A stretch of DNA of 62,176 bases from Mycobacterium angelicum (lineage in GTDB: Bacteria; Actinomycetota; Actinomycetes; Mycobacteriales; Mycobacteriaceae), in contig NZ_MVHE01000029.1 of assembly GCF_002086155.1 (NCBI RefSeq), forward strand, positions 1 through 62,176. The letters run 5' to 3'. Shown here piece after piece: positions 1 to 8,008 of this stretch. Numbering within the stretch: position 1 is the stretch's first letter; each line of letters starts with the position of its first letter. A program made the position numbers and the translations under genes. The notes under the pieces are model-generated. The model was not told the origin of the DNA. It saw only the letters and a list, made by a program, of their open reading frames with translations, and did not search any database.

Positions 1-134
1 GGGTGGCTGAGCGGGTGGGCCAGGGGGAGTGCTGGTCATAGTGCCATCTTTGTCCCATCCCGCACGGATTGAAACCAAACCACGCGGGAAACTTGCGGGG
101 GCGTCGCGACGATTCTGCCGATACTGTCGACGGC

Positions 135-1073
135 ATGGGAATGCCGCGGCGCACGGCACTCGCCGCGGCTGGGTCTTTCGCTGCGGCGTGCCTGCTTGCG
201 GCGTGCGGGAGTGCCGATCCGCTCGGGTCGGCAACGGGGAACGTGAAATCCATCGTGGTCGGATCGGGCGACTTCCCCGAATCGCAGATCGTCGCCGAAA
301 TCTACGCGCAGGCGTTGCAGGCCAACGGGTTCGACGTAGGACGGCGGATGGGCATCGGCAGCCGCGAGACCTACATCCCGGCGCTCAAAGATCATTCCAT
401 CGACCTGGTTCCGGAATACATCGGCAATTTGCTGCTGTACTTCGAACCCGACTCCAAGGCGACCCTGCTCGACGCCGTCGAATTGGAGCTCTACAAGAAA
501 CTGCCCGGCGACCTGTCGATCCTGACGCCGTCGCCGGCATCTGACACCGACACCGTCACCGTCACCGCCGCGACCGCCGCCATGTGGAATCTGCGAACCA
601 TCGCCGACCTGGCGGCGCATTCCCAAGACGTGCGGTTCGCGGCACCGTCGGCGTTCACCACCCGGCCGTCCGGGCTACCCGGGCTGCGGCAGAAGTACGG
701 ACTCGACGTGGGCCCCGGCAATTTCGTGACGATCAATGACGGGGGCGGCGCCGTCACCGTGCGGGCCCTGGTGGACGCAACGGTCACCGCCGCCAACATC
801 TTCAGCACTTCGGCGGCCATCCCGCAGAACCATCTGGTGGTGCTCGACGATCCCGAACACAACTTTCTGGCCGGCAATATCGTGCCGCTGGTGAACTCTC
901 AGAAGAAGTCGGATCGTCTTAAAGATGTGTTGGATGCGGTATCGGCAAAACTAACCACCGCCGGTCTGGCCGAACTCAACGCCGCGGTGTCGGGCAACGG
1001 CGGCGTCGACCCCGATGAAGCGGCCCGAAAATGGGTGCGGGACAACGGCTTCGACCAACCCATTCAGCAGTAG
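135..1073 (+). CDS. proX: Osmoprotectant ABC transporter substrate-binding lipoprotein ProX
   Basis: This is the glycine betaine/choline/proline-type solute-binding lipoprotein that hands substrate to the ProV/W/Z importer at the outer face of the membrane. The ATG at 135 (MGMPRRT...) is followed by a hydrophobic stretch and a lipobox (LLAAC), so Cys is the likely lipidation site. An upstream in-frame ATG at 69 would put about 20 charged residues in front of the signal peptide and is less likely. The mature part (VGSGDFPESQ near the start, NFVTINDGGGAV mid-protein) closely matches remembered M. tuberculosis Rv3759c, with similar length (about 312 aa). It is the first gene of a four-gene same-strand operon. 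Confidence is high. Confidence 0.93.
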   Translation: MGMPRRTALAAAGSFAAACLLAACGSADPLGSATGNVKSIVVGSGDFPESQIVAEIYAQALQANGFDVGRRMGIGSRETYIPALKDHSIDLVPEYIGNLLLYFEPDSKATLLDAVELELYKKLPGDLSILTPSPASDTDTVTVTAATAAMWNLRTIADLAAHSQDVRFAAPSAFTTRPSGLPGLRQKYGLDVGPGNFVTINDGGGAVTVRALVDATVTAANIFSTSAAIPQNHLVVLDDPEHNFLAGNIVPLVNSQKKSDRLKDVLDAVSAKLTTAGLAELNAAVSGNGGVDPDEAARKWVRDNGFDQPIQQ

Positions 1074-1081
1074 GAACCGCG

Positions 1082-2176
1082 GTGATCAGCTTCGACGACG
1101 TCGCCAAGGTGTACCCGGACGGCACCACCGCGGTGGACCGACTGAGCCTGGACGTGCCCACCGGCATGCTGACGGTTTTCGTCGGGCCCTCAGGCTGCGG
1201 CAAGACGACCGCGCTGCGCATGATCAACCGCATGGTCGAGCCGACCTCCGGCACCATCACCGTCGACGGAACCGACGTCGCCGGTGTCAACCCGGTGCGG
1301 TTGCGCCTCGGCATCGGATACGTCATTCAGAACGCCGGACTGATGCCGCATCAACGGGTGATCGACAACGTCGCGACGGTCCCGGTACTGCGGGGCCAAT
1401 CCCGCCGCGCTGCCCGCAAAGCCGCCTATGAGGTACTCGAGCGCGTCGGTCTCGATCCCAAGGTCGCCACCCGCTATCCGGCGCAACTTTCCGGCGGTGA
1501 ACAACAACGCGTAGGCGTGGCCCGTGCGCTGGCCGCCGACCCGCCGATCTTGTTGATGGACGAGCCGTTTTCGGCCATCGACCCAGTGGTCCGGCACGAG
1601 CTGCAGAACGAAATCCTAAGGCTGCAAAGCGAATTGCATAAGACCATCGTCTTCGTCACACACGACATCGACGAGGCGTTCAAGCTCGCTGACCTGGTCG
1701 CGGTGTTCGCGCCGGGCGGCCGCCTGCAGCAATACGGCAAACCGACACAACTGCTTTCGCGTCCGGCCAACGAGTTCGTGTCCAAGTTCATCGGCCTCGG
1801 GCGCGGCTATCGGTGGCTGCAACTCATCGACGGGGCCGGTCTGACGGTGCACGACATCGAGCGCCTCTCCGTCGACAGTCTTGGCACGGCACAACTCAGC
1901 GACGGCTGGGCGCTGGTGACCAACGCCGAAGGTGAACCGCTGGGCTGGATCGACGCCGAGGGCCTGCGCCGCCACCAGGGTGGCGCGGCGTTGTCGGAGA
2001 GCATGACCGTGGTTGGCTCGGTGTTTCGCCCGAACGGGAACCTCAGCCAGGCGCTGGATGCCGCGTTGTCCTCGCCGTCGGCGGTGGGTGTTGCCGTCGA
2101 CGGCGACGGCAAGGTGATCGGCGGCGTACTGGCGGCCGACGTGCTGGCCGCCGTCAACGGCCGAAGGCAGGGCTGA
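1082..2176 (+). CDS. proV: Osmoprotectant ABC transporter ATP-binding protein ProV
   Basis: This is the ATPase subunit that powers osmoprotectant uptake. It shows a Walker A (GPSGCGKTT, about residues 34-42), the ABC signature LSGGEQQRVGVARAL, and Walker B ILLMDEPF followed by the D-loop. The last 120 residues look like a CBS-type regulatory region, as in the OpuCA/ProV family. The GTG at 1082, eight bases after the proX stop, gives the canonical N-terminus (VISFDDVAKVYPDG); the longer frame from 1031 would overlap proX. It is the second gene of the operon and precedes the two permeases. Confidence 0.93.
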   Translation: MISFDDVAKVYPDGTTAVDRLSLDVPTGMLTVFVGPSGCGKTTALRMINRMVEPTSGTITVDGTDVAGVNPVRLRLGIGYVIQNAGLMPHQRVIDNVATVPVLRGQSRRAARKAAYEVLERVGLDPKVATRYPAQLSGGEQQRVGVARALAADPPILLMDEPFSAIDPVVRHELQNEILRLQSELHKTIVFVTHDIDEAFKLADLVAVFAPGGRLQQYGKPTQLLSRPANEFVSKFIGLGRGYRWLQLIDGAGLTVHDIERLSVDSLGTAQLSDGWALVTNAEGEPLGWIDAEGLRRHQGGAALSESMTVVGSVFRPNGNLSQALDAALSSPSAVGVAVDGDGKVIGGVLAADVLAAVNGRRQG

Positions 2177-2179
2177 GAC

Positions 2180-2872
2180 GTGCACTACTTGATGACGCAC
2201 CTCGGCTCGGCCTGGGCACTGACCGTGGTCCATCTGCGCCTGGCCCTGATCCCAGTGCTGATCGGGCTGGCCATCGCGGTGCCGCTTGGGCTGCTGGTGC
2301 AGCGCGCGCCGGTACTTCGGCGGCTGACGACGGCGACGGCCAGCATCGTGTTCACCATCCCGTCGCTGGCGCTGTTCGTGGTTCTGCCGCTGATCATCAA
2401 GACCCGGATCCTCGACGAGGCCAACGTCATCGTCGCGCTGGCGGCCTACACCACCGCGCTGCTGGTGCGCAGCGTGCTGGAGGCGCTGGACTCGGTGCCC
2501 CAGCAGGTGCGTGACGCGGCCGTCGCGGTCGGCTACGGGTGGTCCGGCCGGATGCTGAAAGTTGAACTGCCACTGGCGATTCCGGTCCTGGTGGCTGGGT
2601 TGCGAGTGGTGGTGGTTACCAATATCGCAATGGTCTCGGTGGGTTCGGTGATCGGTATCGGCGGCCTGGGCACCTGGTTCACCGCGGGCTATCAGATGAA
2701 CAAGAGCGACCAGATCGTGGCCGGAATCATCGCGATGTTCGTACTTGCCGTGGTGATCGATGTGCTGATCGTGCTGGGCGGCTGGCTGGCCACGCCTTGG
2801 GAACACGCCAGGCGCCGCCCGAGACGTCGTCGCCGCAGGGTTGCCGCCCCGATTGCCGGGGGCGCGCGATGA
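2180..2872 (+). CDS. proW: Osmoprotectant ABC transporter permease ProW
   Basis: This is an integral membrane permease of about 230 aa with about five to six hydrophobic segments. It carries the BPD-transport EAA-like loop (AAVAVGYGWSGRMLKVELPLAIP) that docks on ProV. The start is GTG three bases after the proV stop. The C-terminus is very Arg-rich (RRPRRRRRRVAA), which fits a cytoplasmic tail. The stop overlaps the proZ start as ATGA (2869-2872), so translation is coupled. It matches remembered Rv3757c in order and size. Confidence 0.92.
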   Translation: MHYLMTHLGSAWALTVVHLRLALIPVLIGLAIAVPLGLLVQRAPVLRRLTTATASIVFTIPSLALFVVLPLIIKTRILDEANVIVALAAYTTALLVRSVLEALDSVPQQVRDAAVAVGYGWSGRMLKVELPLAIPVLVAGLRVVVVTNIAMVSVGSVIGIGGLGTWFTAGYQMNKSDQIVAGIIAMFVLAVVIDVLIVLGGWLATPWEHARRRPRRRRRRVAAPIAGGAR

Positions 2873-3564
2873 ACTTCATCGGACAGGCCCTGTCCTACCT
2901 ATTCACCGCGAGCAATTGGGCCGGGCCGGCCGGTCTGACGGCGCGCATAGTCGAGCATCTGGAGTACACCGCGCTGGCCGTGGCGGCGTCGGCCTTGATC
3001 GCGGTCCCCATCGGGCTGCTTATCGGGCATACCGGGCGTGGCCAGCTGGTGGTGGTGACCGCGGTCAACGGATTGCGCGCGCTGCCCACGCTCGGCGTGC
3101 TGCTGCTCGGGGTGCTCAGCTACGGATTGGGCATGGGACCGCCGATAGTGGCGCTGATGCTGCTGGGCATCCCGCCGCTACTGGCCGGTGCTTACGCGGG
3201 CGTGGCGAATGTCGATCCAAGTGTGGTCGACGCCGCCCGCGCGATGGGTATGACCGAGCCGCAAGTGCTGATGCGCGTCGAAGTGCCCAACGCGCTGCCG
3301 CTGATCCTGGGCGGATTACGCAGTGCGACGCTGCAAGTCGTTGCCACCGCGACCGTTGCCGCCTACGCCAGTCTCGGTGGTCTGGGCCGCTATTTGATCG
3401 ACGGGATCAAGGAGCGCCAATTTCATATCGCGCTGGTCGGCGCGCTGGTGGTGGCCGCATTGGCGCTGGTCCTCGATGGCTTGCTGGCATCGGCGGTGTG
3501 GGCTTCGGTGCCCGGCACCGGGCGGCTCAGCAAACCGCGCTGGATGTCTCGCTCGGCCAATTGA
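2869..3564 (+). CDS. proZ: Osmoprotectant ABC transporter permease ProZ
   Basis: This is the second permease of the importer, about 231 aa, with multiple hydrophobic segments and the EAA-like loop (DAARAMGMTEPQVLMRVEVPNALP). The ATG at 2869 is chosen because it overlaps the proW stop by 4 bp and gives the usual N-terminus MNFIGQALSYL; the longer frame from 2797 lies inside proW. It ends the proXVWZ operon. The next gene starts 56 bp downstream on the same strand and is not a transporter part. Confidence 0.92.
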   Translation: MNFIGQALSYLFTASNWAGPAGLTARIVEHLEYTALAVAASALIAVPIGLLIGHTGRGQLVVVTAVNGLRALPTLGVLLLGVLSYGLGMGPPIVALMLLGIPPLLAGAYAGVANVDPSVVDAARAMGMTEPQVLMRVEVPNALPLILGGLRSATLQVVATATVAAYASLGGLGRYLIDGIKERQFHIALVGALVVAALALVLDGLLASAVWASVPGTGRLSKPRWMSRSAN

Positions 3565-3620
3565 CGCATCAGTTAGCGACAAACCTGCCGCGGCCGATGG
3601 ACACGTCCTACGGTAGACGT

Positions 3621-4220
3621 GTGAACGCAGCCTCCTCTGATCCGACTCCACGCATGTGGCCTGCGATGTTAACCTGGCGTGCGCAGGACATCTCCCGTAT
3701 GGAATCGGTACGAATTCAATTGTCCGGCAAGAGAATCAGGGCCAATGGCCGCATCGTGGCGGCGGCCACCGATAGCAATCCGGCATTCGGAGCCTTCTAT
3801 GAAGTGCAGACCGACGAGACCGGGGCTACCAAGCGATTCGGGTTGACCGTCACGTTGGCTGAACGCGAACGCCAGCTCGCGATCGCCCGTGACGAGGAAA
3901 ACATGTGGTTGATCACTGACCACCAGGGCGAACGGCGGGCCGGCTACAACGGCGCCCTGGACATCGATGTGGTGTTCAGCCCGTTCTTCAACGCTTTGCC
4001 GATCCGTCGCCTCGGGCTACATGAACGAGCGGAATCGATCACGCTCCCGGTGGTCTACGTGAAAGTGCCCGACATGTCGGTCGTTGCCGACACGGTGAGC
4101 TACACCAGCGAAGGTCGGCTCGACGCGATCAAACTGCGTTCGCCGGTGGCCGACACGATGGTCACCGTCGACGCCGACGGGTTCATCGTGGACTATCCAG
4201 GCTTGGCAGAGCTGATCTGA
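3621..4220 (+). CDS. Conserved hypothetical protein (Rv3755c-like)
   Basis: This is a 199-residue protein of unknown function. The GTG at 3621 gives VNAASSDPTPRMWPAML and 199 aa, which matches my memory of M. tuberculosis Rv3755c in N-terminus, length and position after proZ. Alternative starts are ATG 3597 and ATG 3654. The N-terminal half (about residues 20-75) is rich in beta-strand patterns, and the rest is a domain with no catalytic motif I recognise. It has no signal peptide or membrane segment. Its last 38 bp overlap the 3' end of tyrA on the opposite strand. Confidence 0.8.
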   Translation: MNAASSDPTPRMWPAMLTWRAQDISRMESVRIQLSGKRIRANGRIVAAATDSNPAFGAFYEVQTDETGATKRFGLTVTLAERERQLAIARDEENMWLITDHQGERRAGYNGALDIDVVFSPFFNALPIRRLGLHERAESITLPVVYVKVPDMSVVADTVSYTSEGRLDAIKLRSPVADTMVTVDADGFIVDYPGLAELI

Positions 4221-5142
4221 TCACGCCGCCCGCCCGGCCGGCGGCTGCCAGCTGTTCGCGCCAGTTCGGGGCGCCGATGACGACGGTGACGATGTCGTAG
4301 CGCGGGAAGCTCTCGTAACGCGTGCGTGCGGCGTGGCCCTCGTCGACGAGATCGGCTACCGAGCCGTTGCGGGCCAGCGAACCGCGGGCCCGGTCCAACA
4401 GTTCGATCACCCGGTCGGTGACGGGCTGCAGCTGGACAGAGTTGCCTTCGCACATCGCCCGGACCAGGTCTGGGGCCGTGCCGGCAACCCGGGTGGCGTC
4501 CCGGAATGAGCCTGCGGCCAGGGCGAAAGCCAACGGCACCTCCGCGGCGGTGACCGCCAGGGCCTCGGCGAGCAGATGCGGCAGGTGCGAGATCGCGGCC
4601 GCGGCGGCGTCGTGCTCGTCGGATTTGGCCGGCACCACCATTGCCCCGCAGTCCAGGGCCAGCGTCATCACCATCGACCACACGTCGGGGTCGACGTGGT
4701 CGTCCACGCTGATGACCCAAGGCGCCCGGTTGAAGAGTCCGCCGTGTCCGGCGGCCCACCCCGAGTGGGCCGTGCCCGTCATCGGGTGTCCGCCCACGAA
4801 GCGGGCCTGCAGACCGGCCATGGTGACCTCGTCGAGCACGGCGCTTTTGACGCTGGTGACGTCGGTCAGGGGACAGTGGGGAGCCGTTTCGTGGATGTGG
4901 GCGAGCATGTTCGCCAGCGCGGGCATCGGGACGGCCAGCACGATCAGCGCTTCGGTATCGGCGGCTCGTTTCAACGTTTCGTTCAGGTCGGTGGTGGCGT
5001 CGAAGCCGTCGGCCCGGGCGCCCTGGGCGCCCTCGACCGACCGGTTGTAGCCGAAGACTTCACGACCGGCGGGGGCCAGGGCCCGCATTATCGAGCCGCC
5101 GATGAGTCCCAGTCCCAGCACACACACCGGTCTCCCCGTCAC
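4183..5142 (-). CDS. tyrA: Prephenate dehydrogenase TyrA
   Basis: This enzyme oxidatively decarboxylates prephenate to 4-hydroxyphenylpyruvate in tyrosine biosynthesis, using NAD(P). The N-terminal Rossmann motif is VCVLGLGLIGGS at residues 5-16. A TyrA core follows, with the conserved GGHPMTGTAHSGW around the active site and the helical dimerisation domain C-terminal. It is 319 aa, slightly longer than usual, and the extra residues are at the C-terminus where the gene runs 38 bp into the neighbouring convergent gene. It lies divergent from the deaminase-associated gene, as in M. tuberculosis (Rv3754). Confidence 0.92.
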   Translation of the reverse strand: MTGRPVCVLGLGLIGGSIMRALAPAGREVFGYNRSVEGAQGARADGFDATTDLNETLKRAADTEALIVLAVPMPALANMLAHIHETAPHCPLTDVTSVKSAVLDEVTMAGLQARFVGGHPMTGTAHSGWAAGHGGLFNRAPWVISVDDHVDPDVWSMVMTLALDCGAMVVPAKSDEHDAAAAAISHLPHLLAEALAVTAAEVPLAFALAAGSFRDATRVAGTAPDLVRAMCEGNSVQLQPVTDRVIELLDRARGSLARNGSVADLVDEGHAARTRYESFPRYDIVTVVIGAPNWREQLAAAGRAGGVIRSALPSLDSPR

Positions 5143-5235
5143 AGTCCTAAGGTTGGCACAGTTCGGCCGCTTCCGGTGGGTTCGGATTTCCGCTCGTCTG
5201 GTAAAGCGACCTGGTGGGGACTACCGTAGGCGCCC

Positions 5236-5766
5236 ATGGGAGCACAACGCCCATCCGCAGGGGCCGCCTCGGGACCGTCGGTGGACACGCCGGACGGCTT
5301 CGGGGTAGCGGTCGTGCGTGAAGAGGGCCGATGGCGCTGTGCCCCGATGGGCCCCAAGGCGCTCACCAGCCTCTCTGCCGCCGAGACGGAGTTGCGTGAG
5401 CTGCGCAGCTCTGGCGCGGTTTTCGGCCTCCTCGACGTTGACGACGAGTTCTTCGTCATCGTGCGCCCGGCGCCGTCGGGGACCCGGCTGTTGCTGTCGG
5501 ATGCCACCGCCGCGCTGGACTACGACATCGCGGCCGAGGTTCTGGACAATCTGGACGCCGAGATCGATCCCGATGACCTCGAGGATTCCGATCCCTTTGA
5601 AGAGGGGGATTTGGGCTTGCTGTCCGACATCGGGCTGTCCGAGGCGGTGCTGGGAGTCATCCTCGACGAGTCCGACCTCTATGCCGACGAGCAACTCGGC
5701 CGTATCGCCCGGGAGATGGGCTTCGCCGAGCAACTGTCGGCGGTGATCGACCGCCTCGGTCGGTGA
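5236..5766 (+). CDS. tRNA adenosine deaminase-associated protein (Rv3753c-like)
   Basis: This is a 176-aa acidic protein with no enzymatic motif. It belongs to a family always found just upstream of tadA in actinobacteria, hence its usual name; its role is inferred from that linkage. The C-terminal half is strongly Asp/Glu-rich (residues about 110-150). The N-terminal residues (GAQRPSAGAASGPSVDTPDG) look disordered. The stop codon (5764-5766) lies inside the first copy of the 57-bp tandem repeat and overlaps a GTG start (GTGA), so it is translationally linked to tadA. Confidence 0.85.
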   Translation: MGAQRPSAGAASGPSVDTPDGFGVAVVREEGRWRCAPMGPKALTSLSAAETELRELRSSGAVFGLLDVDDEFFVIVRPAPSGTRLLLSDATAALDYDIAAEVLDNLDAEIDPDDLEDSDPFEEGDLGLLSDIGLSEAVLGVILDESDLYADEQLGRIAREMGFAEQLSAVIDRLGR

Positions 5767-5969
5767 TCGCAAGCGCGGCGGAGCCGGGCGCGGCGGGTCG
5801 CCGCCATCAGGCCCCGTCGGTGATCGCAAGCGCGGCGGAGCCGGGCGCGGCGGGTCGCCGCCATCAGGCCCCGTCGGTGATCGCAAGCGCGGCGGAGCCG
5901 GGCGCGGCGGGTCGCCGCCATCAGGCCCCGTCGGTGATCGCAAGCGCGGCGGAGCCGGGCGCGGCGGGT
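5763..5969 (+). repeat. 57-bp tandem repeat at the tadA start, 3.6 copies
   Basis: Identical units begin at 5763, 5820, 5877 and 5934; the last is cut at 5969. Each starts GTGATCGCAAGCGCGG. The period is 57 bp (19 codons), so copies stay in one frame and encode IASAAEPGAAGRRHQAPSV repeats. Each unit starts with GTGA, so every boundary is a possible stop/start overlap. This is the design of MIRU elements, which sit at operon junctions; I infer a MIRU-like origin. Copy number is likely to vary between strains. Confidence 0.9.
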
Positions 5970-6419
5970 GACGAAGAGCTGATTCGTACCGCGTTGGCCG
6001 TCGCTGTGACGGCTGGGCCGCGCGATGTGCCGATCGGTGCGGTGGTCGTCGGCGCCGACGGCACCGAACTCGCCCGAGCGGTGAACGCTCGCGAGGCCCT
6101 CGGCGATCCCACCGCGCACGCGGAGATCCTCGCATTACGTGCCGCGGCCCGCGTGCTGGGTGACGGTTGGCGACTCGAAGGCGCAACGCTGGCCGTCACC
6201 GTCGAGCCGTGCACAATGTGCGCCGGCGCGCTGGTGCTGGCCCGCATCGGTCGCCTCGTGTTCGGGGCGTGGGAACCCAAGACCGGCGCGGTGGGTTCGC
6301 TGTGGGATGTGGTCCGCGACCGTCGGCTCAACCATCGCCCCGAAGTCCGGGGTGGCGTGCTGGCCGCGGAGTGCGCGGCGCCCTTGGAGGAGTTCTTCGC
6401 CCGCCAGCGATTGGGGTGA
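5934..6419 (+). CDS. tadA: tRNA(adenine34) deaminase TadA
   Basis: This enzyme makes inosine at the wobble position of tRNA-Arg. It shows the zinc deaminase motifs HAEI (with proton-shuttle Glu) and PCTMCAGAL, plus the conserved FGAWEPKTGAVGSLWDVVRDRRLNHRP. The catalytic part starts at DEELIRTAL. I place the start at the GTG of the last 57-bp repeat, giving 161 aa, near the roughly 152 aa usual. The same frame is open from 5763, so three earlier GTGs could give N-terminal extensions of up to 57 residues made of repeats. It is followed 29 bp later by tRNA-Ser. Confidence 0.9.
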   Translation: MIASAAEPGAAGDEELIRTALAVAVTAGPRDVPIGAVVVGADGTELARAVNAREALGDPTAHAEILALRAAARVLGDGWRLEGATLAVTVEPCTMCAGALVLARIGRLVFGAWEPKTGAVGSLWDVVRDRRLNHRPEVRGGVLAAECAAPLEEFFARQRLG

Positions 6420-6448
6420 CGGGCCATTGGTTCGGTAAGCTGCTCGGC

Positions 6449-6538
6449 GGTGGCGTGTCCGAGCGGCCTAAGGAGCACGCCTCGAAAGCGTGTGACGGCT
6501 AACACCGTCCGAGGGTTCAAATCCCTCCGCCACCGCCA
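6449..6538 (+). tRNA. tRNA-Ser (anticodon CGA), CCA encoded
   Basis: The acceptor stem GGTGGCG (6449-6455) pairs with CGCCACC, followed by discriminator G and an encoded CCA (6536-6538). The anticodon arm CACGC-CTCGAAA-GCGTG gives CGA. A long variable arm (class II) precedes the T-arm with GGTTCAAATCC. The length of 90 nt including CCA fits serine tRNA. Its position after tadA matches M. tuberculosis. Confidence 0.95.
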
Positions 6539-6549
6539 ATTTGCGTTCG

Positions 6550-6608
6550 CCGAGATTGCCACCATGGTCGCGGCTTCGCCCCGATCACGACCCTCACGGC
6601 AATCTCGG
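6550..6608. repeat. Imperfect palindrome, copy 1 (upstream of PE gene)
   Basis: The arms CCGAGATTGCC (6550-6560) and GGCAATCTCGG (6598-6608) pair, with further matches inward (about 16 of 21 positions per arm). It sits between tRNA-Ser and the PE gene. A closely related copy lies at 7466-7524 on the other side of that gene. It could act as a terminator for the tRNA or as a REP-like repeat. Confidence 0.75.
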
Positions 6609-6675
6609 TGACGAAAGGTCGCCGCACCGTTAGGCTTCTCATCACCGAATCGCTGTGGGCCTAGGGAGGCGGGCT

Positions 6676-7452
6676 ATGTCCTTTGTGACGGTGGTGCCGG
6701 ACTTTGTCGGCCAAGCGGCCGGACAATTGGAGAACGTCGGCTCGGCGTTGAATGCGGCCAGTGCGGCGGCCGCAGCGCCGACTACCGGGCTGCTGGCCGC
6801 TGCGGGTGACGAGGTGTCAGCGGCGATCGCCTCGCTGTTTTCCAGCCATGCCCAGGAATTTCAGGCCGTCAATGCGCAGGCGGCCGCCTTCCAATCCCAG
6901 TTCACGAACTTGCTGAACGCCGGCGCAGGCTCCTATCTCAGCACCGAAGTCACCAACGCGGGGGCTGCTGCTGCGTCCGGCGACATATTCCCGTCCTTCA
7001 GCGGCAACTTCCTGTCGCTTCTGACCGGCGCCAATGCGCAGCAGCTTGAACTCCCGCTCGATGTGGCAGGCCCGGTGGTCGTCGCAGCGCGCGCGCTGGA
7101 ACCGAGCGGGATAGCGTTTGTCAACGCGGTGCGGGCAGGGGACTCGGCGGCGGCCATGACGGTACTCGGCAATGCCGGCCCGATCGCCGGTAACGCGTTC
7201 GTATACGGCCAGGACACGGTCTCCATACCGCTGCCGGGTTCGATATCGGGTCTGCAGGCAATCACGCTCGACATTCCCTTTGGCGGGCTGCTGGCTCCGC
7301 TACAGCAGATAACCCTGACCGTGGCGACGCCCGGGAATCCGCCGATTATCTTCCCGCTGGGGCTGGAAGTTGGCGGCCTCGTGACGAACCTGCAGGCAAA
7401 TGGGCCCGAAGTGCTGCTTGCGCTGCTGCTTTTGGGTGGCGCGTTCCTGTAA
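6676..7452 (+). CDS. PE family protein with C-terminal domain
   Basis: This is a substrate of a type VII (ESX) secretion system. The PE domain (residues 1 to about 100) starts MSFVTVVPDFVGQAAGQLENVG and contains the YxxxE secretion motif (Y87 LST E91). A further 160 residues form a Gly/Pro/Leu-rich domain ending in a hydrophobic tail (VLLALLLLGGAFL). No PPE partner is adjacent. The ATG at 6676 is preceded by GGGAGG at 6664-6669, which fixes the start over an in-frame upstream start. It is not a PGRS protein. The function is unknown; surface or secreted location is inferred. Confidence 0.85.
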   Translation: MSFVTVVPDFVGQAAGQLENVGSALNAASAAAAAPTTGLLAAAGDEVSAAIASLFSSHAQEFQAVNAQAAAFQSQFTNLLNAGAGSYLSTEVTNAGAAAASGDIFPSFSGNFLSLLTGANAQQLELPLDVAGPVVVAARALEPSGIAFVNAVRAGDSAAAMTVLGNAGPIAGNAFVYGQDTVSIPLPGSISGLQAITLDIPFGGLLAPLQQITLTVATPGNPPIIFPLGLEVGGLVTNLQANGPEVLLALLLLGGAFL

Positions 7453-7465
7453 GCCAGCCAGGTTG

Positions 7466-7524
7466 CCGAGATTGCCGCCATGGTCGTGGTTGCGCGGTTG
7501 TCGCGACCCTCATGGCAATCTCGA
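7466..7524. repeat. Imperfect palindrome, copy 2 (between PE gene and ribH)
   Basis: The sequence CCGAGATTGCCGCCATGGTCG (from 7466) pairs imperfectly with CGACCCTCATGGCAATCTCGA ending at 7524. It is closely similar to copy 1 at 6550-6608. It lies between two convergent genes (PE ends 7452, ribH ends 7532), a position that suits a bidirectional terminator. Confidence 0.75.
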
Positions 7525-7531
7525 CGACGGC

Positions 7532-8008
7532 TTAAGCCCGCAACTCCCGCAGGGTCAGCGCGGTGGCCAAGGCCGCCGAGGTTGCCTGGGCGCCCTTGTC
7601 CTCGGCCGACGTGGGCAGCCCCGCGCGATTGAGCGCCTGTTCCTCGGTGTTGGTGGTCAGCACGCCATTGCCCACCGGCGTGGAAGTGTCGAGAGAGACC
7701 CGGGTCAACCCCTGGGTCACCGCGTCGCAGACGTAGTCGAAATGCGGTGTCTCGCCGCGGATTACGACGCCGAGTGCGACGACGGCGTCGTGGTTGCGAG
7801 CCAATTCCTGTACTACCACCGGGATCTCGATGGCCCCCAGTACACGCACCACCGTTGGACTGCCGATGCCCGAGTCGGCGGCTACCTTGAGGGCGCCATC
7901 GAGCAGGGCGTCACAAATCTGGGTGTGCCAGGTGCTGGCCACAATGGCCAGCCGGACACCGGAGGCGTCAAGTACCGGGAATTCCGGCACGCCGGTGCCG
8001 CCGCTCAT
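7532..8008 (-). CDS. ribH: 6,7-dimethyl-8-ribityllumazine synthase RibH
   Basis: This enzyme condenses 5-amino-6-ribitylaminouracil with dihydroxybutanone phosphate, the penultimate step of riboflavin synthesis; the family forms pentamers or icosahedra. It is 158 aa, with the typical STWHTQICDALLDGA, VLGAIEIPVV, GVVIRGETPHFDYVC (catalytic His-Phe-Asp region) and TPVGNGVLTTNTEEQA motifs. The ATG (8006-8008) overlaps the stop of the last MIRU mini-ORF, which links it to ribA2 upstream. It matches the M. tuberculosis ribA2-ribH order. Confidence 0.95.
   Translation of the reverse strand: MSGGTGVPEFPVLDASGVRLAIVASTWHTQICDALLDGALKVAADSGIGSPTVVRVLGAIEIPVVVQELARNHDAVVALGVVIRGETPHFDYVCDAVTQGLTRVSLDTSTPVGNGVLTTNTEEQALNRAGLPTSAEDKGAQATSAALATALTLRELRA

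Noticed and set aside
1..60. tRNA-like start GGGTGGCTGAGCGGGTGG at the window edge
   Set aside because: It recalls the D-arm region of a Ser/Leu tRNA, but no anticodon arm or T-arm (GGTTCAAATCC) follows.
1616..2806. 396-codon minus-strand frame opposite proV/proW
   Set aside because: Low-complexity His/Gln/Arg composition and no motif; both plus-strand genes here are unmistakable.
5763..5969. CRISPR array
   Set aside because: The units are contiguous with no spacers, and no cas genes are nearby; it is a simple tandem repeat.
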